Shown in pieces: positions 1 to 8,637 of a stretch of 32,913 nucleotides of DNA; positions within the stretch are counted from its first letter, which is position 1; the number at the start of each line of letters is the position of its first letter. The position numbers and the translations under genes were made by a program. The notes below the pieces were generated by a model. The model saw only the letters and a program-made list of their open reading frames with translations, did not search any database and had not been told where the DNA came from. Source of the stretch: Pseudomonas kitaguniensis (GTDB lineage: Bacteria; Pseudomonadota; Gammaproteobacteria; Pseudomonadales; Pseudomonadaceae); assembly GCF_009296165.1 (NCBI RefSeq), contig NZ_VUAZ01000117.1:1-32913 (forward strand), in the 5' to 3' direction.

Positions 1-178
1 GGCTGATACACCGCTATCGGGAGCAAGCCCCCTCCCACAGTTTTAAGCGTGTTCCCGGAATCGTAGCAGTGCGCGGATTTACGATGTCTGTGGCCAAGTG
101 ACACCTTGCAAAAACGCCGCGATCCCAATGTGGGAGGGGGCTTGCTCCCGATGGCAGAAAGCTCCCTCCCACAGGTTT
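1..178. repeat. REP doublet (REPIN-like) in a gene-free stretch
   Basis: A 24-base sequence at 16-39 recurs as its perfect reverse complement at 129-152, about 90 bases apart. A third, partial copy (ctccctcccacag) follows at about 163-175. The core gggagcaagcccc...ctcccaca is the short extragenic palindrome typical of P. fluorescens-group genomes. Such inverted pairs are known as REPINs and are mobilised by RAYT transposases encoded elsewhere. No gene is visible here. The element lies just downstream of the rhamnogalacturonan lyase stop codon, where it could fold as a transcript-end hairpin. Repeat identity is seen directly; the REPIN label is family knowledge. Confidence 0.85.
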
Positions 179-1792
179 TTACTGCGCTGACTGCGACACC
201 CATTGCACGCTGTCGTACACAAAACCAGGGCTCAAGAACCCCGTCACGGCGCTACCGGAGGCGACGCCAATCTCCAGTGTGTTAAGCCCGGCTTGCAAGG
301 CCGACTTGGGCACCAGTATGTCAAACAGCGTGTTGTTGCCGCGGTAGGTGCCGCGCGTGATACCTCGGCTGTCGGGCTGGTTGGAGGCTGCGGGCACCGG
401 CGCGTTCCAGCGTTGGTTGAGGCTGACGCGGGGGCGGCCGCCTGCTTGCGCAAGCGTCACGTACACGCGCAGGTGGTAGTCCTGAACCTCATTGGCGCCG
501 AGCACAAAGCTGATGCGCGTTGGGCTGTTGATGTCACGCCACTGCACTGCGGGGAAGTCGCCGAGCGGGCTGGTTCCCACCGTGTAGGTGATGGGCCCCC
601 ACGGAGCCATTCGTGTGTCTGAAGGGTGCGACGAGGCAAGCCGACTGGCATTAAGAAAGCCCGCAGGGGTGCCATCAGGCACGCCGATCTGCCATTTTAC
701 GCGGCCAGTCGGTGGCTGCGCGGTCAACGTTGTATTGGCGATATTGCCTGCCTTGACGTCAACCGAACCGCGCGCCACTTCCAACTCGTTCTGGTACAGC
801 GTGGTGCGGTATTGACCGGGGCGCACCCCCGTCAACTGCGCATCACCTCGCGCGTCGGCACGCGCCCAATACTGCGCGTTCGCATTGCTCAGGCCGATCA
901 AGGCCGGCTGGCCTGCGGCAACACCGGACACATGCGCTGAAACAGAGCCTCGGCCGGCACTGCCCAAAAACCCCTTGAGCCCCAATGAGTCATTCACAAA
1001 GCTCACGTCGCTCAACGTGGCGCTCGGCTGCACACCGCTGGTAAACAGCAGGCCATACACGCCGTGCAGACCGCCGCGATACGCCTCGGTCTGGGTGTGG
1101 TTGGAGAACATGTAGTTGTACAGTTCGTGGGTGGTCGCGGTTTTCTGCGTGGCAATATCCTTGAAAAACGGCCCGCCGGCACTGAGTTCACGGTTACCCA
1201 TCAGCATGTACACGGCAACGGTTGGCCCGCTGACCCCGTGAAGGGGGTCGTCAATCATGGGTTTTGCCGAATAGAACTTGGAACTGGTGCGGCCATCCGC
1301 CAACAAAAATACATCCTCGCTTTCGATCGCCTTGCCCACATTTGAGTCGGTGCCATAGGCCGCCTTGGGCAGCTTGTTGACGTCGAGCCGCGTGACGAAA
1401 CGCAACTCCCCGATCGGCAGCAAGGTTGGCGCGTACGTGGCCATGTAGACTGCGTCGCGACCTTTGCGCGCAATGTAGTAGTGAATCAAATTGCCCGCCT
1501 GCGCGCTCACCACGATCACCTCGCCGACGGTTTTCACGTCGACGCGTGCGGTGCCGAGGCCGGAGGCAATTTGCGAGCTTTTCGACTCACGGGTTTGCAA
1601 CTCGTCACCGCGATAGCGCAGCGACACAAGGTCGCCGTTGCGCGTGTCCACGCTGAACACCAGCTCCGCGCCGGTATCCACCACCACACGCGTGCCGGTT
1701 TGGGTCGCGCCAAAATTGCCGGCTTGGGCAGAGGCGGGCAGGGCAATACTTGCAAAGCAGGCAAAGCATAGAATCAGTAGAGGGTGCTGCAT
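179..1792 (-). CDS. Rhamnogalacturonan endolyase, polysaccharide lyase family 4, secreted
   Basis: This 537-residue protein should cleave the rhamnose-galacturonate backbone of pectin (rhamnogalacturonan I) by beta-elimination. Residues 1-24 form a signal peptide ending ASAQA. The order then fits PL4: a catalytic beta-sandwich (about 25-270), a small FnIII-like domain (about 275-355) and a C-terminal carbohydrate-binding-like domain (about 360-537). Lys172 in SSKFYSAK and His232 in NYMFSNHTQTE are 60 residues apart, as are the catalytic Lys150 and His210 of the Aspergillus PL4 enzyme. The ATG at 1792 follows an AAGGA ribosome site. The gene begins 12 bases after the pectin lyase stop, so the two are probably co-transcribed and act on neighbouring parts of pectin. 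Length is full for the family. Confidence 0.88.
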   Translation of the reverse strand: MQHPLLILCFACFASIALPASAQAGNFGATQTGTRVVVDTGAELVFSVDTRNGDLVSLRYRGDELQTRESKSSQIASGLGTARVDVKTVGEVIVVSAQAGNLIHYYIARKGRDAVYMATYAPTLLPIGELRFVTRLDVNKLPKAAYGTDSNVGKAIESEDVFLLADGRTSSKFYSAKPMIDDPLHGVSGPTVAVYMLMGNRELSAGGPFFKDIATQKTATTHELYNYMFSNHTQTEAYRGGLHGVYGLLFTSGVQPSATLSDVSFVNDSLGLKGFLGSAGRGSVSAHVSGVAAGQPALIGLSNANAQYWARADARGDAQLTGVRPGQYRTTLYQNELEVARGSVDVKAGNIANTTLTAQPPTGRVKWQIGVPDGTPAGFLNASRLASSHPSDTRMAPWGPITYTVGTSPLGDFPAVQWRDINSPTRISFVLGANEVQDYHLRVYVTLAQAGGRPRVSLNQRWNAPVPAASNQPDSRGITRGTYRGNNTLFDILVPKSALQAGLNTLEIGVASGSAVTGFLSPGFVYDSVQWVSQSAQ

Positions 1793-1804
1793 CCGAAATT
1801 ATCC

Positions 1805-3082
1805 TTAATTGGGATGAGGGGTGTTGCCGATTTTGCCGACACCCGCCTCGCTGGGCACCAGTGTCATCGCGACATCTGCAGACAGCGGGGTGATGAGGTA
1901 GTCAAGGTAGGGCTGAAACGCTTCAAGCGCAGCGGTATCCTGCGGTCGATAATCGTTGCCGCTCACCTGCGCCTGGTTGGCTGCGCATAGCCTGCCAATA
2001 ATACGCTGGCAAGTGCTGTTGACTGAAGGCGATAGTGGGCTGAACGGCGCAAATGCTGTGCCGGGTTGCACCGGGTAATTGAATAGCGGATGGGCCACAT
2101 GGTCGAACACGTTGCCTTCCACAAACAGGTGGGAGGTGTCAGTTCGCGACATGATCGCGCCCTGATAGGTGAGGTTGCTGAAAACGTTGTTGACCACATG
2201 CGCGAAGATTTCTGCCTCGCCCATGCCCCCGGAATGGGGGCCACGGCCTGAGGTGTCGTGCACGTAGTTTCGGGCCACCGTGAGGGTGTCGTGATGCCCG
2301 AGGAACAACCACACCCAATAATGATGGCCGTCGCAGCTTGCCGAATAGTCGGTACGCCCATCGAACTCGTTGTTGGAAATGGTCACGTGGGCAGCGGTGC
2401 CCCAGCCGGTTACGATCATCTGCCGGCCGATCAGCGCGAACCGGTTGTGGTCAATCCACACGCCGTCGGCGCCGTCGATGGTCATCGCATCGCCACCCCA
2501 CACCACACGGGCGTTGATGTCTGAAAGGCTCAGGTTGCGCACGATCACGTTGTGCGCGCCACCGCCAATGTATAAGCCCATGCCCTGGATGCCGCCCTGG
2601 TCGCCCTCGCCAATCAGGGTTTTGTTCGACCCCACCTTCAAACGCTCCAGGCCGGCATTGTCATAGGTCACCTGGACTGGCGGCCTCGACTGACAAAAAT
2701 TGTTGGCGCCATTGAGAGCCCATTGCCCGCCGCCTTTTTTGCACACGTTGACCATGCAGCCGCTTTCAACGGTTTGGGCGCTGCCGTTGTGCAGCACACT
2801 GCCGCGAAAATCATAGACGTGGTCCAGAGCAATCACGCGTGGCGTGTCATCCGTGCAGTTGCCAAAGTAGTCATAGCTTGCACAGAGCAAATTTTTCAAC
2901 TCGTCCAGGCTGGCCGGGTGCACGGCCGCGACTGTACCGCCGCCTGTCACACCTTTGGCGAAACCGTCGGGTACATCGTCGGCGTGGGCGAGCATCGGTA
3001 TTAGCAGCGACCCGCACAGCGCAACGACGCGCATGAGGGCTGGCGTCAATTTCAGGCAGGGGAATAACGTTGGACGCGTCAC
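1805..3082 (-). CDS. Pectin lyase, family PL1, fungal-type
   Basis: Predicted secreted pectin lyase (beta-elimination of methyl-esterified homogalacturonan). The most credible start is the GTG at 3082, about 4 bases after GGAGAG; this gives 425 residues with a signal peptide ending LAHA near residue 34. A TTG at 3094 is an in-frame alternative. The parallel beta-helix motifs match fungal pectin lyases more than bacterial pectate lyases: VWGGDAM (194-200), WIDHN (209-213), ALIGRQ (216-221), DYSASCDGHHYW (245-256) and SGRGPHSGG (278-286), where Arg280 sits at the catalytic arginine position. Several cysteines suggest disulphides, as in secreted enzymes. It is first in a two-gene unit with the rhamnogalacturonan lyase. 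Pectate lyase remains possible, but the IGRQ and aromatic-rich GHHYW segments argue against it. Confidence 0.82.
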   Translation of the reverse strand: MTRPTLFPCLKLTPALMRVVALCGSLLIPMLAHADDVPDGFAKGVTGGGTVAAVHPASLDELKNLLCASYDYFGNCTDDTPRVIALDHVYDFRGSVLHNGSAQTVESGCMVNVCKKGGGQWALNGANNFCQSRPPVQVTYDNAGLERLKVGSNKTLIGEGDQGGIQGMGLYIGGGAHNVIVRNLSLSDINARVVWGGDAMTIDGADGVWIDHNRFALIGRQMIVTGWGTAAHVTISNNEFDGRTDYSASCDGHHYWVWLFLGHHDTLTVARNYVHDTSGRGPHSGGMGEAEIFAHVVNNVFSNLTYQGAIMSRTDTSHLFVEGNVFDHVAHPLFNYPVQPGTAFAPFSPLSPSVNSTCQRIIGRLCAANQAQVSGNDYRPQDTAALEAFQPYLDYLITPLSADVAMTLVPSEAGVGKIGNTPHPN

Positions 3083-3471
3083 AGGTCTCTCCAAGAGGGG
3101 GCGGGGCGGGTTGGATGCGCCGGATAATCTACATATCGACTGAGACGTATCAACCGTTTAAGTGACTGCCAAGCCGCTCTTTTGCCATCGTTCAGCCATT
3201 GTTCAGCAAGAGATACTTGATTAGCTAACTTTCTATTTAATTGCTTAGTTGTGAAGTGCCATTGTTTTTATATCAAGGACATAAATACAGTGATGGCCTT
3301 TATAGTTTAAATGTTTCTTCATGTTGCGGTAAGCGATGTTCCATGTTAAACCTTGTTCTGCACTTTCAGAGTCCACCGTGACTCATTCTTTTCAGTCGCC
3401 ACTTAGTTGTCGGCTGTCATGTGCTATTTAATCTTCGCTTGTTACCTGAGCGTCAGTAAAAGGACATCAAC
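3083..3471. promoter_or_regulatory. AT-rich divergent promoter region between pectin lyase and levansucrase
   Basis: This stretch holds no gene. From about 3180 to 3460 its base composition is far more AT-rich than the flanking genes. It must contain the promoters of both divergent units. An AAAAGGA ribosome site (about 3459-3465) precedes the levansucrase ATG. I could not assign a convincing -35/-10 pair. P. syringae lscB/lscC are known to be expressed from a phage-associated promoter element upstream of the gene; the compositional break here is compatible with an imported leader of that sort, but no homology could be tested. Confidence 0.6.
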
Positions 3472-4722
3472 ATGAAACATGCGAATTACACACCCACTCG
3501 CTGGACACGGGCTGATGCGCTAAAAGTTAATGAAAATGACCCGACGACTACGCAGCCGTTAGTGAGCCCCGACTTTCCCGTTATGAGCGACAGCGTGTTT
3601 ATCTGGGACACCATGCCCTTGCGCGAACTTGATGGCACTGTGGTATCCGTGAATGGCTGGTCGGTGATTTTTACCCTGACCGCAGACCGCCGCCCGCATG
3701 ACCCGCAGTTCATCAATGCCGATGGCCGCTATGACATCAAGCGTGATTGGGAAGACCGCCATGGCCATGCGCGTATTTGCTATTGGTACTCGCGCACCGG
3801 CAAAGACTGGATCTTCGGTGGCCGGGTGATGGCCGAAGGCGTCTCGCCGACCACACGTGAATGGGCGGGTACACCCATTCTGCTGAATAACAATGGTGAC
3901 ATTGATCTGTATTACACCTGCGTCACGCCGGGTGCCACTATCGCTAAAGTCAGGGGCCAGGTTATAACGTCGGACACCGGCGTCGAACTCCAAGGCTTTA
4001 CACACGTTAAATCTTTATTTTCTGCCGACGGCACCTATTACCAGACTGAAGCGCAGAACGCCACGTGGAACTTCCGCGACCCCAGCCCTTTTATCGACCC
4101 GAAAGATGGCAAGTTGTACATGGTGTTTGAGGGCAATGTTGGCGGAGAACGCGGCAGCCACACAATTGGCCCGGATGAACTCGGCCTGGTACCGCCGGGT
4201 TATGAAGATGTCGGCGGTGCGCGTTTCCAAATCGGTTGTATCGGTATAGCGGTTGCTAAGGACTTGACAGGCGAAGAGTGGGAAATTCTGCCGCCGTTGG
4301 TGACCGCCGTCGGGGTGAATGATCAAACCGAACGGCCGCACTATGTATTTCAAGACAACAAGTATTACCTGTTCACCATCAGCCACAAGTTTACCTACGC
4401 TGACGGCTTGACCGGCCCGGACGGCGTGTATGGGTTTGTCGGCGATCACCTGTTCGGCCCTTATACGCCGATGAATGCCTCCGGCCTGGTGCTCGGCAAC
4501 CCGCCGTCGCAGCCATTTCAAACCTATTCACACTGCGTGATGCCGAATGGTTTGGTCACATCGTTTATCGACAGCGTGCCCACCACTGGCGACGACTACC
4601 GAATCGGCGGCACCGAAGCGCCAACGGTGAGGATTGTACTGAAGGGCGACCGCTCATTTGTGCAGGAAGCGTATGACTACGGCTACATCCCGCCAATGCG
4701 CGATGTGGTGCTAACCCAATAA
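3472..4722 (+). CDS. lsc: Levansucrase, glycoside hydrolase family 68
   Basis: Cleaves sucrose, releases glucose and transfers fructose to build the exopolysaccharide levan outside the cell. The 416-residue protein has the GH68 five-bladed propeller motifs: Asp46 in IWDTMP (nucleophile), Asp203 in FRDPSPF (transition-state stabiliser) and Glu287 in NDQTERPH (acid/base). These numbers coincide with the catalytic triad of Erwinia amylovora levansucrase. No cleavable signal peptide is visible, as is usual for Gram-negative levansucrases. The N-terminal ALKVNENDPTTTQPLV stretch closely resembles P. syringae LscB/LscC. It is monocistronic, with an AT-rich leader upstream and a hairpin directly downstream. 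A fructan-forming invertase is unlikely given the near-complete levansucrase signature. Confidence 0.95.
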   Translation: MKHANYTPTRWTRADALKVNENDPTTTQPLVSPDFPVMSDSVFIWDTMPLRELDGTVVSVNGWSVIFTLTADRRPHDPQFINADGRYDIKRDWEDRHGHARICYWYSRTGKDWIFGGRVMAEGVSPTTREWAGTPILLNNNGDIDLYYTCVTPGATIAKVRGQVITSDTGVELQGFTHVKSLFSADGTYYQTEAQNATWNFRDPSPFIDPKDGKLYMVFEGNVGGERGSHTIGPDELGLVPPGYEDVGGARFQIGCIGIAVAKDLTGEEWEILPPLVTAVGVNDQTERPHYVFQDNKYYLFTISHKFTYADGLTGPDGVYGFVGDHLFGPYTPMNASGLVLGNPPSQPFQTYSHCVMPNGLVTSFIDSVPTTGDDYRIGGTEAPTVRIVLKGDRSFVQEAYDYGYIPPMRDVVLTQ

Positions 4723-4744
4723 GCTAGGGGCAGCTGCAAGTAGC

Positions 4745-4792
4745 AAGCTGCAAGCTGCAAGCTAAAACCAGGCGGCTTGCGGCTTGCAGCTT
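4745..4792. terminator. Hairpin between convergent lsc and xylH
   Basis: The 19-base arms 4745-4763 and 4774-4792 are complementary except for two positions that can form G-U pairs. They are built of repeated AAGCTGC units, a pattern common at Pseudomonas gene ends. The hairpin lies between the lsc stop (4722) and the xylH stop (4810), so it can serve both transcripts. A long T-run is lacking on either side, so the terminator role is inferred from position. Confidence 0.6.
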
Positions 4793-4809
4793 AAAGCTCG
4801 CTTGCCGCT

Positions 4810-5946
4810 TCATCGTCTTCCTGCACGCGTGCTCACGTCCACCCACACCGCCAGCACCAAAATGCTGCCCTTGACGATCATCTGCCAGTAACTGTCCACG
4901 TCGAGCATCGACATGCCGTTATCCAGGCTGGTGATCACCAGCGCCCCCAGCAATGCGCCGTACACGGTGCCCGAGCCGCCGCGCATGGAGGTGCCGCCGA
5001 TAAAGCAGGCGGCGATGGCGTCGAGTTCGCCCATATTGCCCGCCGAGGGTGAGCCGGCAGCGAGGCGTGCGGTGTTGACCATGCCGGCGAAGGCGCACAT
5101 GACGCCCATGATGCCGAATATCCACAGTTTCACCGCTTGCACGTTGATGCCCGACAAGCGCGTGGCTTCCATATTGCTGCCCACCGCATACACGCGGCGG
5201 CCGAACACGGTTTGGCTGGTGACGTAGCTGAACACGCCGAGCAGCACCAGCAACAGCAACACCGGCACCGGGATGCCGTCGTAGCTGTTGAGCGTGGTGA
5301 CAAACCCGGCCAGCACCGCGCCGATCACCACCACACGTAGCGCATCACGCATCCGTGAGTGCGCGGCCAAGCCATGCAGCGCGCGGTTGCGCCGTTGTTT
5401 CCAGGTCAAATACACGCTCAAGGCGAACAACAGCACGCCGAGCCCTGCGCCCACGCTGTGTGGCAAATACCCTTGGCCCACGTACACCAGCGACGGCGAA
5501 ACCGGCGCGATGGTGGTGCCACCGGTGATGCCGAGCAGAATCCCGCGAAACGCCAACATGCCGCCCAAACCGACAATAAACGACGGGATGCGCAGGTAGG
5601 CGGTCATGTAGCCGTTGGCCAGGCCAATCATCAAGCCACACAGCGCCACCAGGCTGAGATTAGCCAGCAGCGGCAGGTGATACACCACGTCCAGAATCGC
5701 CGCCAGGCCCCCGAGCAAGCCAAGCAACGAGCCCACCGACAAATCGATTTCGCCGCTGATAATCACCAGCACCATGCCGCACGCCAGAATCCCGGTGATC
5801 GACATCTGCCGCAGCAGGTTGGACAGGTTGCGCGGGGTCAGGAACCCGCCCTCGGTCTGCCAACTGAAAAACAGCCAGATGAGCGCCACGGCAATCACCA
5901 GCGCGAGCATTTTGTAGCGAGTAAAAAGGTGTTTGACCTGATTCAT
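4810..5946 (-). CDS. xylH: D-xylose ABC transporter, permease XylH
   Basis: Membrane subunit of the high-affinity xylose importer. The 378 residues form a largely hydrophobic protein with the BPD_transp_2 fold of sugar ABC permeases. It carries the family blocks SNLLRQMSITGILACGMVLVIISGEIDLSVG in its N-terminal third (about 42-72), PSFIVGLGGMLAFRGI, GRRVYAVGSNMEATRLSGI, and AGSPSAGNMGELDAIAACFIGGTSM. These follow E. coli XylH almost block for block. The ATG at 5946 directly abuts the xylG stop codon (5947-5949), implying translational coupling. It is the last gene of the minus-strand xylA-F-G-H unit. In P. fluorescens SBW25 the equivalent system is called xutFGH. Frame intact, length normal. 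Confidence 0.93.
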   Translation of the reverse strand: MNQVKHLFTRYKMLALVIAVALIWLFFSWQTEGGFLTPRNLSNLLRQMSITGILACGMVLVIISGEIDLSVGSLLGLLGGLAAILDVVYHLPLLANLSLVALCGLMIGLANGYMTAYLRIPSFIVGLGGMLAFRGILLGITGGTTIAPVSPSLVYVGQGYLPHSVGAGLGVLLFALSVYLTWKQRRNRALHGLAAHSRMRDALRVVVIGAVLAGFVTTLNSYDGIPVPVLLLLVLLGVFSYVTSQTVFGRRVYAVGSNMEATRLSGINVQAVKLWIFGIMGVMCAFAGMVNTARLAAGSPSAGNMGELDAIAACFIGGTSMRGGSGTVYGALLGALVITSLDNGMSMLDVDSYWQMIVKGSILVLAVWVDVSTRAGRR

Positions 5947-7491
5947 CTACGCGGTCTTCCGATCGTTATTGTTAGGGCTGAGCGCGGCGGCGAGTACCTG
6001 TTCCTGGGTGAGCCCCTGGTTGATGAAGTCTCCGCGCAGTTGGCCGTCGCCGATCACCAGCACGCGGTTGGACACGCCCAGCACTTCGGCCAGCTCCGAG
6101 GAGACCATGATGATCGACACGCCTTCGGCCGCCAGTGCGCCCATCAGTTTGTAGATCTCGTATTTGGCACCCACGTCCACGCCGCGCGTGGGTTCATCGA
6201 GGATCAGCACGCGCGGTTTGGCCATGAGCATTTTCGCCAGCACAGCCTTTTGCTGGTTGCCGCCGGACAAGCTGGTGATCGGCAAAAACGCGCTGGCGGT
6301 TTTGAGGTGCAGGCGTGCGATTTGCTGGTCGATGCTGCCCAGCTCAGCCTCGGCGTCGATGCGGCTGAGGTGAGCGTAAGTGTCGAGTACGGCCAGGGTG
6401 ATGTTCTGGCCCACCCCGAAGTCGGGGATGATGCCTTGGCGCTTGCGGTCTTCGGGCACCATGCACAGCCCGGCGCGGATCGATTTAAGCGGCGTGCGCG
6501 TGTCGATCAGTTGGCCGTCGAGCCACACCTCACAGCTGTAGCGGCCGGGGTAGGCGCCGAACAATGCCGACACCAGTTCCGTGCGCCCGGCGCCCACCAG
6601 CCCGGCAATGCCGAGGATTTCGCCGCGCCTGAGCACGAACGAAATGTCGTCGACGCGTTTGCGCGCGGGGTTGTCGACATCAAAGCAGGTGACGTTGCGC
6701 GCTTCGAAAATCACCTCGCCGACAGCATGCGGTTCGGTGGGGTAGAGGTTGCTCATCTCGCGGCCGACCATCTGCGTGATGATCTGCGCGATGTCCATGT
6801 CCACCATGGCGGTGGTCGCGATGTGCTTGCCATCGCGGATCACTGCGACGGTGTCGCACACCGCCGCCACTTCATCGAGCTTGTGCGAGATGTACACACA
6901 GGCCACGCCTTTGGCCTTGAGGTCGCGGATGATGTTGAGCAGCACCTCGATCTCGGAACGGGTCAGGGCCGAGGAGGGTTCATCCAGAATCAACAGGCGC
7001 GCCTGCTTGTTGAGTGCCTTGGCGATTTCCACCAGTTGCTGATAGCCGCCGCCGTATTGCGACACCGGCAGCGCGACGTTCATGTCCGGCACTTTGAGTT
7101 CGCGCATCAGCGCCTCGGCGCGGTGCAGCATCGCCGGGTAGTTCATGCGCCCGCCGGGCAGCGTCAGCTCGTGGCCCATAAAGATGTTCTCGGCCACCGA
7201 GAGGTCGGGCACCAGGGTTAATTCCTGGTGAATGATGACGATGCCGGCGGCCTCGGTTTCGCTGATGGACTGGGCCCGCAGCGGTTGGCCGTCCCACAGG
7301 ATCTCACCGTCCCAGGTGCCGTACGGGTACACCGCTGACAGCACCTTCATCAGGGTGGATTTGCCGGCACCGTTCTCGCCGCACAGGCCCAGGCATTCGC
7401 CCGGCCGCACCTTGATGTCGATGCCGTCCAGCGCGTTGACACCGCCAAAGGTTTTGACGATGCCGTTCATTTGCAGCAGGTAGTCGGACAT
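5947..7491 (-). CDS. xylG: D-xylose ABC transporter, ATP-binding protein XylG
   Basis: Cytoplasmic ATPase that powers the xylose importer, with two fused nucleotide-binding domains. Domain 1 has Walker A GENGAGKS (about 38-45), signature GGGYQQLVEIAKALN and Walker B LLILDEPSSAL. Domain 2 has the degenerate P-loop GLVGAGRTE usual in this family, the switch-like PEDRKRQGI, signature LSGGNQQKAVLAKML and Walker B VLILDEPTRGVD. I prefer the ATG at 7491 (MSDYLLQMNGIVKTFGG, aligning with E. coli XylG); a GTG at 7500 is the in-frame alternative, and that codon is flush against the xylF stop. It ends flush with the xylH start. The frame is intact, unlike xylF upstream. Confidence 0.93.
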   Translation of the reverse strand: MSDYLLQMNGIVKTFGGVNALDGIDIKVRPGECLGLCGENGAGKSTLMKVLSAVYPYGTWDGEILWDGQPLRAQSISETEAAGIVIIHQELTLVPDLSVAENIFMGHELTLPGGRMNYPAMLHRAEALMRELKVPDMNVALPVSQYGGGYQQLVEIAKALNKQARLLILDEPSSALTRSEIEVLLNIIRDLKAKGVACVYISHKLDEVAAVCDTVAVIRDGKHIATTAMVDMDIAQIITQMVGREMSNLYPTEPHAVGEVIFEARNVTCFDVDNPARKRVDDISFVLRRGEILGIAGLVGAGRTELVSALFGAYPGRYSCEVWLDGQLIDTRTPLKSIRAGLCMVPEDRKRQGIIPDFGVGQNITLAVLDTYAHLSRIDAEAELGSIDQQIARLHLKTASAFLPITSLSGGNQQKAVLAKMLMAKPRVLILDEPTRGVDVGAKYEIYKLMGALAAEGVSIIMVSSELAEVLGVSNRVLVIGDGQLRGDFINQGLTQEQVLAAALSPNNNDRKTA

Positions 7492-7496
7492 GGCGT

Positions 7497-8497
7497 TCAC
7501 TGCCCGCCAATCTGCTCTTTGGTGTAGAAGCCGTCCTTCTCCAACAGGTCGATATTGGCTTTGGTTAACGGTGTCGGCGTGAGCAAGATGGTGTCGACTT
7601 TTTTGCTGCCGTTGTCGTATTGCGAGCTGTAGGCGGGTTTCTCGTTACGGGCCAGTTGCACCGAGAGTTTGGCAGCTTCGGTGGCGATCAGTTTGAGCGG
7701 CTTGTAGACGGTCATGGTCTGGGTGCCATCGATCACGCGCTTGATCGCGCCAGGTCGGCATCCTGGCCAGAGATCGGCACCTTGCCCGCGAGTTTCTGCG
7801 CGGCCAAGGCCTGGATAGCGCCGCCTGCGGTGGCGTCGTTGGAGGCGACAATGGCGTCGATTTTGTTGTTGTTCCGGGTCAGCGCGTTTTCGACAATGCT
7901 CAGGGCTTCGGTGGGGTTCCATTCCTTGACCCATTGCTGGCCTACAATCTTGATATCGCCCTTGTCGATGGCCGGTTGCAGCACTTTCATCTGGCCTTCG
8001 CGCAGCACTTTGGCGTTGTTGTCGGTGGGCGCGCCGCCGAGCAGGAAGTAGTTGCCTTTGGGCGCAGCTTGCAACACGCCGCTGGCCTGCATTTCGCCGA
8101 CTTTTTCGTTATCGAAGGAGATGTACGCGTCGATGTCGGCATTCAGGATCAAGCGGTCATAGGACACGACTTTGATCCCGGCTTTCTTGGCCTCGTTGAC
8201 GGCGTTGGTCAGCACGGTGGCGTTGAATGGCACGATGACGATCACGTCGACGCCGCGTGAAATCAGGTTTTCAATCTGCGAGATTTGCTTCTGCTCGTTG
8301 GCATCGGCCGATTGCACGAACACCTTGGCGTCGAGTTTTTCGGCGGCGGCGACAAAGTAGTCACGGTCGCGGGACCAGCGTTCGAGGCGCAGGTCATCGA
8401 TGGAAAAACCGATTTTCGGGTGCGCGGAATCCGCCATTACCGGCAGCGCGAGCAGGGACAGGGCAGTGACGAGCAAGCTGCGTTTGAACGAGTTCAT
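7497..8497 (-). pseudogene. xylF: D-xylose-binding periplasmic protein XylF, broken by a one-base frameshift
   Basis: Periplasmic receptor that delivers xylose to XylGH. The ATG at 8497 follows AAGGACG and encodes a signal peptide (MNSFKRSLLVTALSLLALPV, then MADS). The mature part has the type I sugar-binding fold, with KIGFSIDDLRLERW, RGVDVIVIVPFNA and KVVSYDRLILNADIDAYISFDNEKVGEMQ. The first frame ends after SGQDADLARSSA; the reading resumes in the next frame as AAIKRVIDGTQTMTVYKPL and runs to the stop at 7497. One missing C in the plus-strand run cgccgcc, seen as cgcgcc at 7746-7752, explains the break. Restoring it gives 333 residues, close to E. coli XylF (330). It may be a sequence error (see findings). 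It sits between xylA and xylG. Confidence 0.9.
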
Positions 8498-8563
8498 GGT
8501 TGTGCGTCCTTTTATTGTTGTTGGAAAGACACTGTGTAGCGACTCCAGGCTAAGGCTGTACCG

Positions 8564-8609
8564 GTGGCGAGCGGGCTTGTTGTAGCGAGCGAGCAAGCCC
8601 GCTCGCCAC
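8564..8609. repeat. REP-type palindrome between xylA and xylF
   Basis: The 16-base arms GTGGCGAGCGGGCTTG (8564-8579) and its exact reverse complement (8594-8609) are separated by 14 bases. This is a fluorescens-group REP hairpin. On the minus strand it lies between the xylA stop (8638) and the xylF start (8497). There it could protect the upstream or downstream messenger and set the ratio of isomerase to transporter; that role is inferred. Confidence 0.85.
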
Positions 8610-8637
8610 AGTAAACCCATTCACCCCAGCCATTCCG

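Noticed and set aside
1..178. Inverted repeats as insertion-sequence ends
   Set aside because: The 24-base pair is only about 90 bases apart with no transposase and the sequence is a REP core, so a REPIN-like doublet is the better explanation.
5359..7221. A 620-codon plus-strand frame opposite xylH and xylG
   Set aside because: It is rich in His, Gln and Ala, has no recognisable domain, and lies antisense to two strongly conserved transporter genes. This is the usual artefact of high-GC coding on the other strand.
7497..8497. Programmed ribosomal frameshift in xylF
   Set aside because: No slippery heptamer or stimulatory structure is evident, binding-protein genes are not known to use one, and four other genes in the window show the same single-base loss.
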